Assembly: GCA_030598885.1 (NCBI GenBank)
Contig: JAUVOZ010000070.1
Span: 1 to 9,743 of the forward strand
Reading direction: 5' to 3'
DNA: 9,743 nt
Source: Anaerolineae bacterium
Lineage (GTDB): Bacteria > Chloroflexota > Anaerolineae > Anaerolineales > E44-bin32
Within the stretch, counting starts at the first letter, position 1, and each line of letters starts with the position of its first letter. The notes beneath the pieces were generated by a model that had not been told where the DNA came from, made no database searches, and saw only the letters and a program-made list of their open reading frames with translations. This document shows, in pieces, positions 1 to 6,673 of the stretch. Position numbers and translations under genes: made by a program.

Positions 1-2
1 CC

Positions 3-1319
3 GGGTGGGGCACAATCGATGGTCGCCTGGTTTACGTTTTCTCGCAGGATTTCACCGTATTCGGTGGAAGCCTTGGCGAGGTTCACGCCGAGAAGATCTG
101 CAAGATCATGGATATGGCGCTAAAGAATGGTGCCCCGGTGATCGGGTTGAATGACTCGGGTGGCGCACGCATCCAAGAAGGTGTTGTCTCCCTCGGCGCT
201 TACGCGGAGATATTTCTCCGCAACACTCTTGCATCTGGCGTCATCCCCCAGATCAGTGCCATTATGGGGCCATGCGCTGGCGGCGCGGTGTACTCTCCTG
301 CTATGACCGACTTCATCTTCATGGTACGCAACTCGTCATATATGTTTATCACCGGTCCGGATGTGGTAAAGACCGTCACCCACGAGGAGGTCAGTTACGA
401 AGATCTGGGCGGCGCTGATGTGCACGCGACCACCTCCGGTGTGTGCCATTACGCTGCCGAAAATGAGGCTGATTGCCTGCACAAGATTCGAGTGCTGCTC
501 TCCTACCTGCCGCAAAACAATATCGACGATCCGCCTTTCGTTCCCAGCGATGATGATCCCCTGCGCGCCGATGAAGCCCTCGACCACATCGTACCCGACG
601 ACCCCAGTAAACCCTACGATATGTGCGATGTGATTAGGACAGTGGTTGACGATGGAATATTCTTCGAAATCCACCAGAACTATGCCAAGAATATCATTGT
701 CGGCTTCGCCCACTTGGGTGGTCACAGCGTGGGCATCGTCGCCAATCAGCCGGCGGTGTTGGCCGGGGTGCTTGACATCAACTGTTCCGACAAAGGCGCC
801 CGCTTTGTACGCTTCTGCGATGCTTTCAATATCCCGATCATCACCCTCGTCGATGTACCTGGTTTCTTGCCCGGAACCGCTCAGGAACATAGTGGGATCA
901 TCCGTCATGGGGCTAAGTTGCTTTACGCTTATTGCGAAGCCACGGTCCCCAAGATCACAATCATCACCCGTAAGGCCTACGGAGGGGCATACGACGTTAT
1001 GTCCTCCAAACATATCCGTGCTGATTTGAACCTGGCCTGGCCAAGCGCTGAATTAGCCGTGATGGGTCCTGACGGGGCAGTCAGCATAATCTTTCGCAAG
1101 GAATTAGCTGAGGCAGAGGATCCAGAACAACGGAAGGTCGAGCTGGTTAATGATTATCGAGCGAAATTCGCCCACCCATACATCGCCGCCTCACGCGGCT
1201 ACATCGACGATATTATTGAGCCACGCTATACTCGATCGAGACTAATTAATGCCCTTGAAATCCTGTCAACCAAACGAGACACGAACCCGGCTAAGAAGCA
1301 TGGAAATATCCCGCTGTAA
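3..1319 (+). CDS. pccB: Acyl-CoA carboxylase carboxyltransferase (beta) subunit, propionyl-CoA type, 5'-partial
   Basis: Transfers the carboxyl group from carboxybiotin on the carrier protein to propionyl-CoA, giving (S)-methylmalonyl-CoA; cytosolic. The frame is open from base 3, and the codons before the first ATG (108) encode family-typical sequence (GWGTIDGRLVYVFSQDF, then FGGSLGEVHAEKI). The gene therefore starts upstream of the window and 108 is not the start. 438 residues are visible; the family is usually about 515-520, so roughly 75-80 are missing. The N-half crotonase-like motif SGGARIQEG and the oxyanion-hole segment MGPCAGGAVYSPA (visible residues about 88-100) are intact. So are the C-half ADQPAVLAG-like stretch (here ANQPAVLAGVLDI), DVPGFLPGTAQEH and KAYGGAYDVMSSKH. 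The Asp in GGAYD (visible residue 331) appears to match the residue that favours propionyl-CoA over acetyl-CoA in the Streptomyces PccB family, supporting the propionyl assignment. First gene of the carboxylase block. Family call very secure; substrate inferred from that residue and the mutase/epimerase neighbours. Confidence 0.95.
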   Translation, partial: GWGTIDGRLVYVFSQDFTVFGGSLGEVHAEKICKIMDMALKNGAPVIGLNDSGGARIQEGVVSLGAYAEIFLRNTLASGVIPQISAIMGPCAGGAVYSPAMTDFIFMVRNSSYMFITGPDVVKTVTHEEVSYEDLGGADVHATTSGVCHYAAENEADCLHKIRVLLSYLPQNNIDDPPFVPSDDDPLRADEALDHIVPDDPSKPYDMCDVIRTVVDDGIFFEIHQNYAKNIIVGFAHLGGHSVGIVANQPAVLAGVLDINCSDKGARFVRFCDAFNIPIITLVDVPGFLPGTAQEHSGIIRHGAKLLYAYCEATVPKITIITRKAYGGAYDVMSSKHIRADLNLAWPSAELAVMGPDGAVSIIFRKELAEAEDPEQRKVELVNDYRAKFAHPYIAASRGYIDDIIEPRYTRSRLINALEILSTKRDTNPAKKHGNIPL

Positions 1320-1341
1320 ACTACCATCCGATCCTGGCATT

Positions 1342-1352
1342 GGCAATTTGCC
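1342..1352. repeat. Short palindrome in the pccB-accC gap
   Basis: GGCAATTTGCC is a perfect 5-base inverted repeat around a single T, lying 23 bases after the carboxyltransferase stop. It could be an operator half-site pair or chance. No poly-T follows, so it is not a Rho-independent terminator. Nothing else in the window clearly repeats it. Confidence 0.2.
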
Positions 1353-1410
1353 GCCTTCATCGCCTCGAGTCAGTTCATCCTCACCTATGACTGCTGGGAT
1401 TACTTTCGTG

Positions 1411-1438
1411 TTCATCTCTCCAGAAGGTGTGCCATAAT
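1411..1438 (+). promoter_or_regulatory. Candidate internal promoter ahead of biotin carboxylase
   Basis: The 156-base gap between the carboxyltransferase and biotin carboxylase holds CATAAT at 1433-1438, preceded by TG at 1430-1431 (an extended -10, TGCCATAAT). A weak -35-like TTCATC lies at 1411-1416 with 16-base spacing. A start near 1445 would leave a leader of about 30 bases before the ATG at 1476. This is a sequence-pattern guess; the two genes may also be joined by read-through. Confidence 0.28.
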
Positions 1439-1475
1439 CACAGACTAATTTCGCTAGCCTAACCTGAGGCGTTAA

Positions 1476-2984
1476 ATGTTCAAAAAGGTCCTGATCGCAA
1501 ATCGAGGTGAAATCGCCGTCCGCATCATTCGTGCCTGTCACGAGTTAGGTCTGGAAACGGTGGCAGTATATTCAGAAGCCGATCGAGCAGCCCTGCATGT
1601 ACGTTATGCGGACGAGGCATATCTTCTTGGTCCACCGCCAGCTCGCGAGTCATACCTTCGGGGGGATGCAATCATCGACCTGGCCAAGTGTAGCGGAGCC
1701 AACGCCATTCACCCTGGCTACGGTTTCCTGGCTGAGCGGGAAGACTTTGCCCGCGCGGTCCAAGATGCCGGCCTGATATTTATCGGTCCTAAACCCAGCG
1801 CAATAGCCGCGATGGGTGATAAGGCTGTCGCTCGCGCGACTGTCACCGCGGCCGGTGTCGCGGTTGTGCCCGGCACAGAGGGTGAAGGTGACCTTACCGA
1901 CGACGAACTCATCACTATCGCGCCTAAAATTGGCTTCCCATTGCTGATCAAAGCTACTGCTGGCGGCGGGGGGAAGGGAATACGTGAAGCCAGGACATTG
2001 AAGGAAATGCCGGGGTTGATCCTGGCCGCCCGGCGCGAGGCAGAGGCCGCCTTCGGCGACGGAAATGTCTACCTGGAGAAACTGCTCCTTAATGCACGTC
2101 ACATTGAGTTTCAGATCCTGGCCGACGACCACGGCAATGTAATCCACCTCGGTGAGCGAGAGTGCTCCTTACAACGCCGCCACCAGAAACTACTCGAAGA
2201 ATCCCCCTCGCCCTTGCTCGACGAGGAATTGCGCCAGCGGATGGGTCAGGTGGCATGCGCCGCCGCCCGATCGGTGAACTACCTTAACGCCGGCACGATC
2301 GAGTTCCTAGTGGATAAGGAGCATAACTTCTACTTCCTGGAGATGAACACCCGACTGCAGGTCGAACACCCCGTCACCGAATTGGTCACTGGCATCGATA
2401 TCGTCAAAGAACAAATCCCTATCTCCCAAGGCCAAAAACTGCGCTATACCCAGGACGACATCAAATTGAATGGTTGGGCGATCGAGTGCCGCATTAATGC
2501 TGAGGACCCCTTCAACAATTTCCTGCCCTCCACAGGCTTTATTGACCAGATCACCCCACCTTCTGGTCCGGGCGTGCGGGTCGACAGCGGCGTGTATCCA
2601 GGTCTTGAGATCTCGCCTTATTACGACTCGTTAATCTCGAAACTCATTTGCTGGGGAGAGACTCGCCACGACGCCATCCTACGTATGCGCCGAGCGCTCG
2701 AGGAATACCGCATACTAGGGCTGAGAACAAACATCCCCTTCCACCAGAAAATTATGCAATCCCACCACTTCATCACCGGGCAATTCGATACACGTTTCGT
2801 AGAAGAGCGGTTCTCTATGGATGAAGCAGAGGATGGCGCTGAATCGCTGCCCCATATCGCCGCTATCATGGCAACGCTTGTTGCTCATCACCAAACCCAC
2901 TCCAGCTCCAATCTTGTGCGCCAAGGTAATCGTCAAAAGCACGGTTGGAAATGGGCGGGGAGAATGGAGAGGTTGGGTGAGTAG
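1476..2984 (+). CDS. accC: Biotin carboxylase subunit of acyl-CoA carboxylase
   Basis: Uses ATP and bicarbonate to carboxylate biotin on the carrier protein. 502 residues, with the N-terminal preATP fold beginning FKKVLIANRGEIAVRIIRA, then the ATP-grasp domain and the biotin carboxylase C-terminal domain. Residues matching the E. coli AccC active site are all present: K116, K159 beside the glycine-rich loop TAGGGGKG (161-168), H209, K238 in RRHQKLLEE, E276, E289/N291/R293 in EMNTRLQVEHPVTE, and R339 in ECRINAEDP. It is about 50 residues longer than E. coli AccC; the extra tail (about 450-502) ends in WKWAGRMERLGE, a tail style I associate with biotin carboxylases of free-standing type in Chloroflexota and relatives (from memory). 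A weak Shine-Dalgarno GAGG (1466-1469) sits 6 bases before the ATG, and the protein begins exactly at the conserved fold, so this start is favoured. Unlike the actinobacterial and mitochondrial alpha subunits, the biotin domain is not fused but encoded by the next gene. Confidence 0.96.
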   Translation: MFKKVLIANRGEIAVRIIRACHELGLETVAVYSEADRAALHVRYADEAYLLGPPPARESYLRGDAIIDLAKCSGANAIHPGYGFLAEREDFARAVQDAGLIFIGPKPSAIAAMGDKAVARATVTAAGVAVVPGTEGEGDLTDDELITIAPKIGFPLLIKATAGGGGKGIREARTLKEMPGLILAARREAEAAFGDGNVYLEKLLLNARHIEFQILADDHGNVIHLGERECSLQRRHQKLLEESPSPLLDEELRQRMGQVACAAARSVNYLNAGTIEFLVDKEHNFYFLEMNTRLQVEHPVTELVTGIDIVKEQIPISQGQKLRYTQDDIKLNGWAIECRINAEDPFNNFLPSTGFIDQITPPSGPGVRVDSGVYPGLEISPYYDSLISKLICWGETRHDAILRMRRALEEYRILGLRTNIPFHQKIMQSHHFITGQFDTRFVEERFSMDEAEDGAESLPHIAAIMATLVAHHQTHSSSNLVRQGNRQKHGWKWAGRMERLGE

Positions 2985-3077
2985 GGAATATGGATAAGGG
3001 ATCAGGGGTTAGGCACTATGAACGGATACTTTAAAAACAGGGTTCCTGATCCCAAGTTCCTAATCCCCAATCCCTAC
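2981..3077. repeat. Imperfect long inverted repeat between biotin carboxylase and carrier protein genes
   Basis: Outer arms GTAGGGA (2981-2987) and TCCCTAC (3071-3077) are perfectly complementary, as are inner arms GGGATCAGG (2998-3006) and CCTGATCCC (3045-3053). GGTTAGG (3007-3013) can alternatively pair with CCTAATC (3059-3065) with one wobble. The left arm overlaps the biotin carboxylase stop codon. The transcript could fold into a large hairpin of about 97 bases. No T-run follows, so a simple terminator is unlikely; a processing or stability element, or a small non-autonomous repeat, is more plausible. The G-rich left arm also carries several GGG runs. Its role is unknown. Confidence 0.55.
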
Positions 3078-3106
3078 AATATAATCGACTCACCAGAGGG
3101 CCCCTT

Positions 3107-3604
3107 ATGAAATATGTCACCACCATCGACAACCAATCCTATGAAATTGAAATAATAACCAAGAACGAGATCACTGCCGATGGGGAGCGACATACAGTAG
3201 ATTTTCAATCGGTGGTTGGACCGCCGGTTGTTTCCTTGATCATCGACGACCAATCGTACGAGGCTTATGTCAACCCCACCGAAGCCGGATTGGAGGTCCT
3301 CCTGCGCGGCCAGCGTTATTTGGTAAGCGTCGAAGACGAACGACAGCGACTCCTACGTGAGGTTTCAGGAACAAACGCGGTCCGGAGAGCTGAGATCCAA
3401 CTCAAATCGCCCATGCCCGGCCTAATTGTGGCTGTCCCTATCGAGGAGGGGCAACAGGTTAACAAAGGCGACAATCTGGTGATCCTCGAGTCAATGAAAA
3501 TGCAAAACGAAATTAAAGCCCCCAGGGAAGGAAAAGTGACCGGTGTGCGCGTGAATCCAGGCGACAACGTCGATCAGAATCAAGTGCTGGTCGTTATTAA
3601 TTGA
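3107..3604 (+). CDS. Biotin carboxyl carrier protein
   Basis: Carries biotin between the biotin carboxylase and carboxyltransferase active sites. 165 residues. The last 70 form a standard biotinyl domain (about 97-165), beginning LKSPMPGLIVAV and containing ESMKM; the lysine at 131 is the expected biotinylation site for BirA. The first 90 or so residues are beta-rich and resemble the segment that precedes the biotin domain in propionyl-CoA carboxylase alpha chains (IDDQSYEAYV, LRGQRYLVSVEDERQR), which may dock on the biotin carboxylase. Unlike many BCCPs, there is no long Ala/Pro-rich linker before the biotinyl domain. A good Shine-Dalgarno AGAGGG (3095-3100) lies 6 bases before the ATG. It stands downstream of the structured 122-base gap after biotin carboxylase and 22 bases before the CYTH gene. 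The function is clear; whether one carrier serves other carboxylases in the cell cannot be told here. Confidence 0.95.
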   Translation: MKYVTTIDNQSYEIEIITKNEITADGERHTVDFQSVVGPPVVSLIIDDQSYEAYVNPTEAGLEVLLRGQRYLVSVEDERQRLLREVSGTNAVRRAEIQLKSPMPGLIVAVPIEEGQQVNKGDNLVILESMKMQNEIKAPREGKVTGVRVNPGDNVDQNQVLVVIN

Positions 3605-3626
3605 TTGGATAGAGTCGGGGAACAAG

Positions 3627-4238
3627 ATGAAGAACAGTGAAAGGGAAATCGAAGCCAAGTTTTACCTGCCCCATCTGGACGACATCCGAAAGCGAGTTCT
3701 CGATCGAGGCGGACACTTGCTTGTCCAACGATTGTTCGAACGCAACTTGAGGTTCGACACCCATGACGACCGTCTACGTGCTAATCATGAAGTCTTACGG
3801 CTACGTCAGGACAACCGGATAACTCTAACATATAAGCGATCCCACAGCGCCGAAGAACGCACCGAGGCTGAATTGGAAGTAGACGATTTTCACACCGCTG
3901 GCAGCTTACTCCAGGCTCTTGGTTACAAAGTAATTTTCATTTATGAAAAATATCGAGAAACCTTCACCATGGATCAGACAAAGGTAATGCTCGATGAATT
4001 GCCCTTCGGCTGTTTTGTGGAGATCGAAGGTCCTTCTCTTGTGGAGGTTGAACAAGCAGCGATTTCTTTGGGTCTGGAATGGGAAGACAGGATCAAATCC
4101 AGCTATCTGGATTTATTTTATAATCTGCGACAGCACCTCAATCTCCCTTTCACCGATGCAACATTCGACAGCTTTGCCAGTTGTTCCACTATCAAACCAA
4201 CTGACCTAGGCTTAGACGATTTTCGTCGCATTCACTAA
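3627..4238 (+). CDS. CYTH-domain protein (CyaB / thiamine-triphosphatase-like)
   Basis: Belongs to the CYTH superfamily of triphosphate tunnel enzymes, which hydrolyse or cyclise triphosphate substrates such as thiamine triphosphate, inorganic triphosphate or ATP (class IV adenylate cyclase) with divalent metal. 203 residues, of which about 5-180 cover the domain. The signature ExExK is E7-I-E9-A-K11. Further charged tunnel residues are visible: R58 and R60 in LRLRQ, K70 in TYKR, E82/E84 in AELEV, K108 and R110 in YEKYRE, D123 in MLDELPFG and E132/E134 in FVEIEG. SSYLDLF at 158-164 is the usual closing motif. It looks closest to the CyaB-like branch, but sequence alone does not separate cyclase from phosphatase. 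GGGG (3617-3620) sits 6 bases before the ATG. The gene lies 22 bases after the carrier protein and 9 bases before the mutase, so co-transcription is likely. Its role in propionyl-CoA metabolism is not obvious. Confidence 0.88.
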   Translation: MKNSEREIEAKFYLPHLDDIRKRVLDRGGHLLVQRLFERNLRFDTHDDRLRANHEVLRLRQDNRITLTYKRSHSAEERTEAELEVDDFHTAGSLLQALGYKVIFIYEKYRETFTMDQTKVMLDELPFGCFVEIEGPSLVEVEQAAISLGLEWEDRIKSSYLDLFYNLRQHLNLPFTDATFDSFASCSTIKPTDLGLDDFRRIH

Positions 4239-4247
4239 GAGTGAAAT

Positions 4248-5909
4248 ATGAGCAAACCCATAGACGACTACACAAAATCCTGGGAAACGCACACACTAGC
4301 ACCTGCTCTGCAACGCCGACCTGAGCGTAAACCCCATTTCAAAACACCCTCCGGGATCGACATCGAGCGTGTTTATTTACCTACCGACCCTGATCCGGAC
4401 TATCCAGATAAATTAGGTTTCCCCGGTGAGTATCCTTATACCCGCGGCGTACAGGCGACGATGTACCGAGGTCAGTTGTGGACAATGCGTCAATACGCCG
4501 GTTATGCAACAGCCGAGGAGTCCAACCGTCGGTACCGCTATCTACTAGAGCAAGGTCAGACGGGCCTCTCAGTAGCTTTCGACCTGCCAACCCAAATCGG
4601 TTATGATGCCGACGACCCAATCGCCTCCGGTGAGGTGGGCAAGGTGGGCGTCTCTATCTCGTGCTTGGACGATATGGCCCAATTGTTAGAGAGCATACCT
4701 CTCGATCAAGTGTCTGCCAGCATGACCATCAATGCACCGGCTGCAATCCTACTAGCGATGTACATCGCCGTTGCCAAACGACAGGGAGTTGAAATATCCC
4801 GATTAAGAGGTACGATTCAAAACGATATTCTTAAGGAATATATTGCCCGGGGGACGTACATTTTCCCACCTGGTCCCGCCATTCGCCTGATCACCGACGT
4901 CCTTAGTTACTGCTACGCGAATGTCCCCCGGTGGAACACGATCTCGATCTCTGGTTATCACATTCGGGAGGCAGGTTCTACTGCGGTCCAGGAGGTTGCC
5001 TTCACCCTGGCTAACGCCATCGCCTACGTCCAGGCGGCAATTGATGCGGGTCTTGAGGTGGATGACTTCGCCCCTCAGCTTGCATTTTTCTTCAATGCTC
5101 ACAGCCATTTTCTCGAGGAGATCGCCAAGTTCCGGGCTGCTCGACGGCTTTGGGCGCGAATAATGCGTGAACGCTTCGGAGCTGAGGATCCGAAATCCTG
5201 GCGTTTGCGCTTCCACACTCAGACCGCCGGTTCCACCCTCACCGCTCAGCAACCGGAAAATAACGTCACCCGGGTGGCGCTGCAAGCCCTGGCTGCCGTG
5301 TTTGGCGGCACCCAGTCGCTGCATACCAACAGCATGGATGAAGCCCATGGGCTCCCTACTGAAGACGCGGTTAGGGTGGCTCTTCGTACTCAACAGATCA
5401 TCGCCTTCGAATCTGGTGTGGCAGAGACGATCGATCCGTTAGCCGGCTCGTATATTATCGAACATCTGACCGATGAGATCGAACAACGAGCGCAGGACTA
5501 TATACAAAAGATCGACGAGATGGGCGGAGCGCTGGCAGCGGTCGAGAACGGTTACATTCAGCGCGAGATCCAGGAGGCTGCCTACCGCACCCAACAGGAG
5601 ATCGAAAGTGACGAGATGATCGTGGTCGGGGTCAATGCCTTCCACACTGATCTATCCGCAAATCTCAAACGAGTGGAAGTCAATCCCGTCATCGAAAATG
5701 CCCAACGCCAGCGATTGGAGCAGGTTCGCCGCCGTCGAGATACTAAACGTTTCGATGATTTGCTCGCCCAGCTATCTCAAGCTGCGGAAGGCGACGAGAA
5801 CATGATGCCTCTATTCATCGAGTGTGTTGAGGCAGACCTGACCCTAGGTGAAATTTGCCGTCGCCTGCGGGAGGTGTGGGGCGAATACCAACCACCGCTG
5901 ATATTATAA
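4248..5909 (+). CDS. mcmA: Methylmalonyl-CoA mutase large (catalytic TIM-barrel) subunit
   Basis: Interconverts (R)-methylmalonyl-CoA and succinyl-CoA by a B12 radical mechanism. 553 residues: only the substrate-binding barrel domain is present. The C-terminal cobalamin-binding domain (DxHxxG) is absent, as in split archaeal-type and several bacterial mutases, so a separate small subunit must exist. Landmarks are YPYTRGVQATMYRG (62-75), TMRQYAGYATAEESN (79-93), LSVAFDLPTQIGYD (107-120), GTIQNDILKEY (188-198), SISGYHIREAG (233-243) and QSLHTNSMDEA. Residues that set substrate choice match true methylmalonyl-CoA mutase: Y83 and R201 align with Propionibacterium Y89 and R207. Isobutyryl-CoA mutase has Phe/Gln at these positions, and 2-hydroxyisobutyryl-CoA mutase has Ile in place of the Tyr. 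Q191 and H238 match catalytic Q197 and H244. The ATG lies 9 bases after the CYTH stop with a weak AAGAG ribosome site. Function secure; the partner subunit is outside the window. Confidence 0.96.
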   Translation: MSKPIDDYTKSWETHTLAPALQRRPERKPHFKTPSGIDIERVYLPTDPDPDYPDKLGFPGEYPYTRGVQATMYRGQLWTMRQYAGYATAEESNRRYRYLLEQGQTGLSVAFDLPTQIGYDADDPIASGEVGKVGVSISCLDDMAQLLESIPLDQVSASMTINAPAAILLAMYIAVAKRQGVEISRLRGTIQNDILKEYIARGTYIFPPGPAIRLITDVLSYCYANVPRWNTISISGYHIREAGSTAVQEVAFTLANAIAYVQAAIDAGLEVDDFAPQLAFFFNAHSHFLEEIAKFRAARRLWARIMRERFGAEDPKSWRLRFHTQTAGSTLTAQQPENNVTRVALQALAAVFGGTQSLHTNSMDEAHGLPTEDAVRVALRTQQIIAFESGVAETIDPLAGSYIIEHLTDEIEQRAQDYIQKIDEMGGALAAVENGYIQREIQEAAYRTQQEIESDEMIVVGVNAFHTDLSANLKRVEVNPVIENAQRQRLEQVRRRRDTKRFDDLLAQLSQAAEGDENMMPLFIECVEADLTLGEICRRLREVWGEYQPPLIL

Positions 5910-5961
5910 ATAGTGGTTGGTAGAACGCTCAAGGAACCGATCTCACTAGAAATAAATCGTC

Positions 5962-5998
5962 CATGGTGCCCATGTGAGTTTATGTTTTGGTGCCTATG
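5962..5998. promoter_or_regulatory. Candidate operator: palindrome plus degenerate copy before the epimerase
   Basis: CATGG-TGC-CCATG (5962-5974) is a perfect 5-base inverted repeat with a 3-base centre. A related TTGGTGCCTATG (5987-5998) matches ATGGTGCCCATG (5963-5974) at 10 of 12 bases, shifted 24 bases. The second copy runs directly into the candidate -10 box, a plausible place for a repressor to bind. This is a pattern observation only; no regulator gene is in view. Confidence 0.3.
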
Positions 5999-6005
5999 GT
6001 ATATT
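5979..6005 (+). promoter_or_regulatory. Candidate promoter for the epimerase gene
   Basis: TATATT at 6000-6005 preceded by TG at 5997-5998 makes an extended -10 (TGGTATATT). The -35 is poor: TTTATG at 5979-5984 would have a short 15-base spacer. A start near 6012 would leave about 39 bases of leader. The 141-base gap here is the second largest in the + strand block, consistent with a separate start site, though read-through from the mutase is also possible. Confidence 0.32.
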
Positions 6006-6050
6006 CATCTTCGATCCAACATCGGCTAAGAAAACAAACCAGAGGGAATC

Positions 6051-6608
6051 ATGTCACCGATCAAACGCATCAATCACGTAGCCATCGTCGTTGACGACAT
6101 CGAAAAAGCTCTACACTTTTGGCGCGACGCGCTCGGACTAGAGGTCACTCATGTCGAGGACGTGCCAGATCAGAAATCTGTAGTCGCCTTTCTCCCCACG
6201 GGTTCCTCCGAGGTGGAGCTGGTCAAGCCCACAACTAAGAAAAGTGGCATTGCCCGTTATCTACACAAACGCGGTCCTGGCATCCACCATATCTGTTTAG
6301 AGGTGGACGACATCCAGGCTTGTCTGACCAAGTTGCGTGAGCACGGTGTGCGGTTGGTCAATCCCGAGCCGATTATCGGAACAGGCGGGAAACGGATCGC
6401 CTTCGTCCACCCAGAGAGCACCCATGGCGTCCTGGTCGAGCTGTATGAGCTTACCCCTCAAGAACCTCAAATCCGTCTGGCGCGCGCCCGCGCACTTGCC
6501 GACCGGGCTTTAACCCAAGGGCAGTTAGTGGCAGCAGGAGTTTTAAGTTTCCTGCGCGGTTTGCGTGACTTTCGAGATGCGGAAGTCTTTGACGATGATG
6601 AGGAATAG
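6051..6608 (+). CDS. mce: Methylmalonyl-CoA epimerase with a C-terminal extension
   Basis: Interconverts (S)- and (R)-methylmalonyl-CoA, linking the carboxylase product to the mutase substrate. Vicinal-oxygen-chelate (glyoxalase) fold with two beta-alpha-beta-beta-beta modules: 5-60, starting KRINHVAIVVDDIEKALHFW, and about 75-134, including GPGIHHICLEVDDI. Expected metal or catalytic positions are visible: H9 in INHVAI, E56 in EVELV, a histidine of the HH pair at 79-80, and E130 in VLVELYEL. Residues about 135-185 extend beyond the usual end of the family (about 135-150 residues). They contain an Arg/Ala-rich likely helical part (IRLARARALADRAL), a hydrophobic stretch (LVAAGVLSFLRGL) and an acidic end (DDDEE). 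A strong Shine-Dalgarno AGAGGGA (6041-6047) precedes the ATG by 3 bases measured from its end. The enzyme completes the propionyl-CoA to succinyl-CoA route with the upstream genes. Family and reaction are secure; the tail is unexplained. Confidence 0.94.
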   Translation: MSPIKRINHVAIVVDDIEKALHFWRDALGLEVTHVEDVPDQKSVVAFLPTGSSEVELVKPTTKKSGIARYLHKRGPGIHHICLEVDDIQACLTKLREHGVRLVNPEPIIGTGGKRIAFVHPESTHGVLVELYELTPQEPQIRLARARALADRALTQGQLVAAGVLSFLRGLRDFRDAEVFDDDEE

Positions 6609-6630
6609 GGACCAACTGAAACACTTTATA

Positions 6631-6649
6631 TCAGCAGAAATTTTGCTGA
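6631..6649. terminator. Hairpin at the convergent junction (weak terminator candidate)
   Basis: TCAGCAGAA / TTTTGCTGA form a 9-base inverted repeat, with one G-T wobble, around a single A; in practice the loop would be 3-5 bases. It lies in the 65-base gap between the epimerase stop and the GH1 stop, where a bidirectional terminator would be expected. Neither side is followed by a clear run of T, so Rho-independent action is doubtful. Confidence 0.3.
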
Positions 6650-6673
6650 GGCTGCTACCCGCCGGTAAATTAT

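Noticed and set aside
336..1013. A 225-codon open frame on the - strand inside the carboxyltransferase gene
   Set aside because: It lies wholly opposite a strongly conserved coding region and its translation shows no recognisable domain; it is a by-product of the codon use of the real gene.
1249..1437. A possible small protein (62 codons) bridging the carboxyltransferase end and the following gap
   Set aside because: More than a third overlaps the conserved gene in another frame, the composition is low-complexity Ser/Pro-rich, and no ribosome site is apparent.
1650..2147. A 165-codon open frame on the - strand opposite biotin carboxylase
   Set aside because: The + strand here encodes the intact ATP-grasp motifs; the antisense product has no family features or ribosome site that I can see.
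2983..3013. A G-quadruplex in the GGG-rich left arm of the 2981-3077 repeat
   Set aside because: Only three GGG runs plus a GG, with a long first loop; base-paired hairpin arms explain the sequence better.
4803..5393. A 196-codon - strand open frame opposite the mutase
   Set aside because: Fully covered by conserved mutase sequence on the + strand; no domain is recognisable in the antisense translation.
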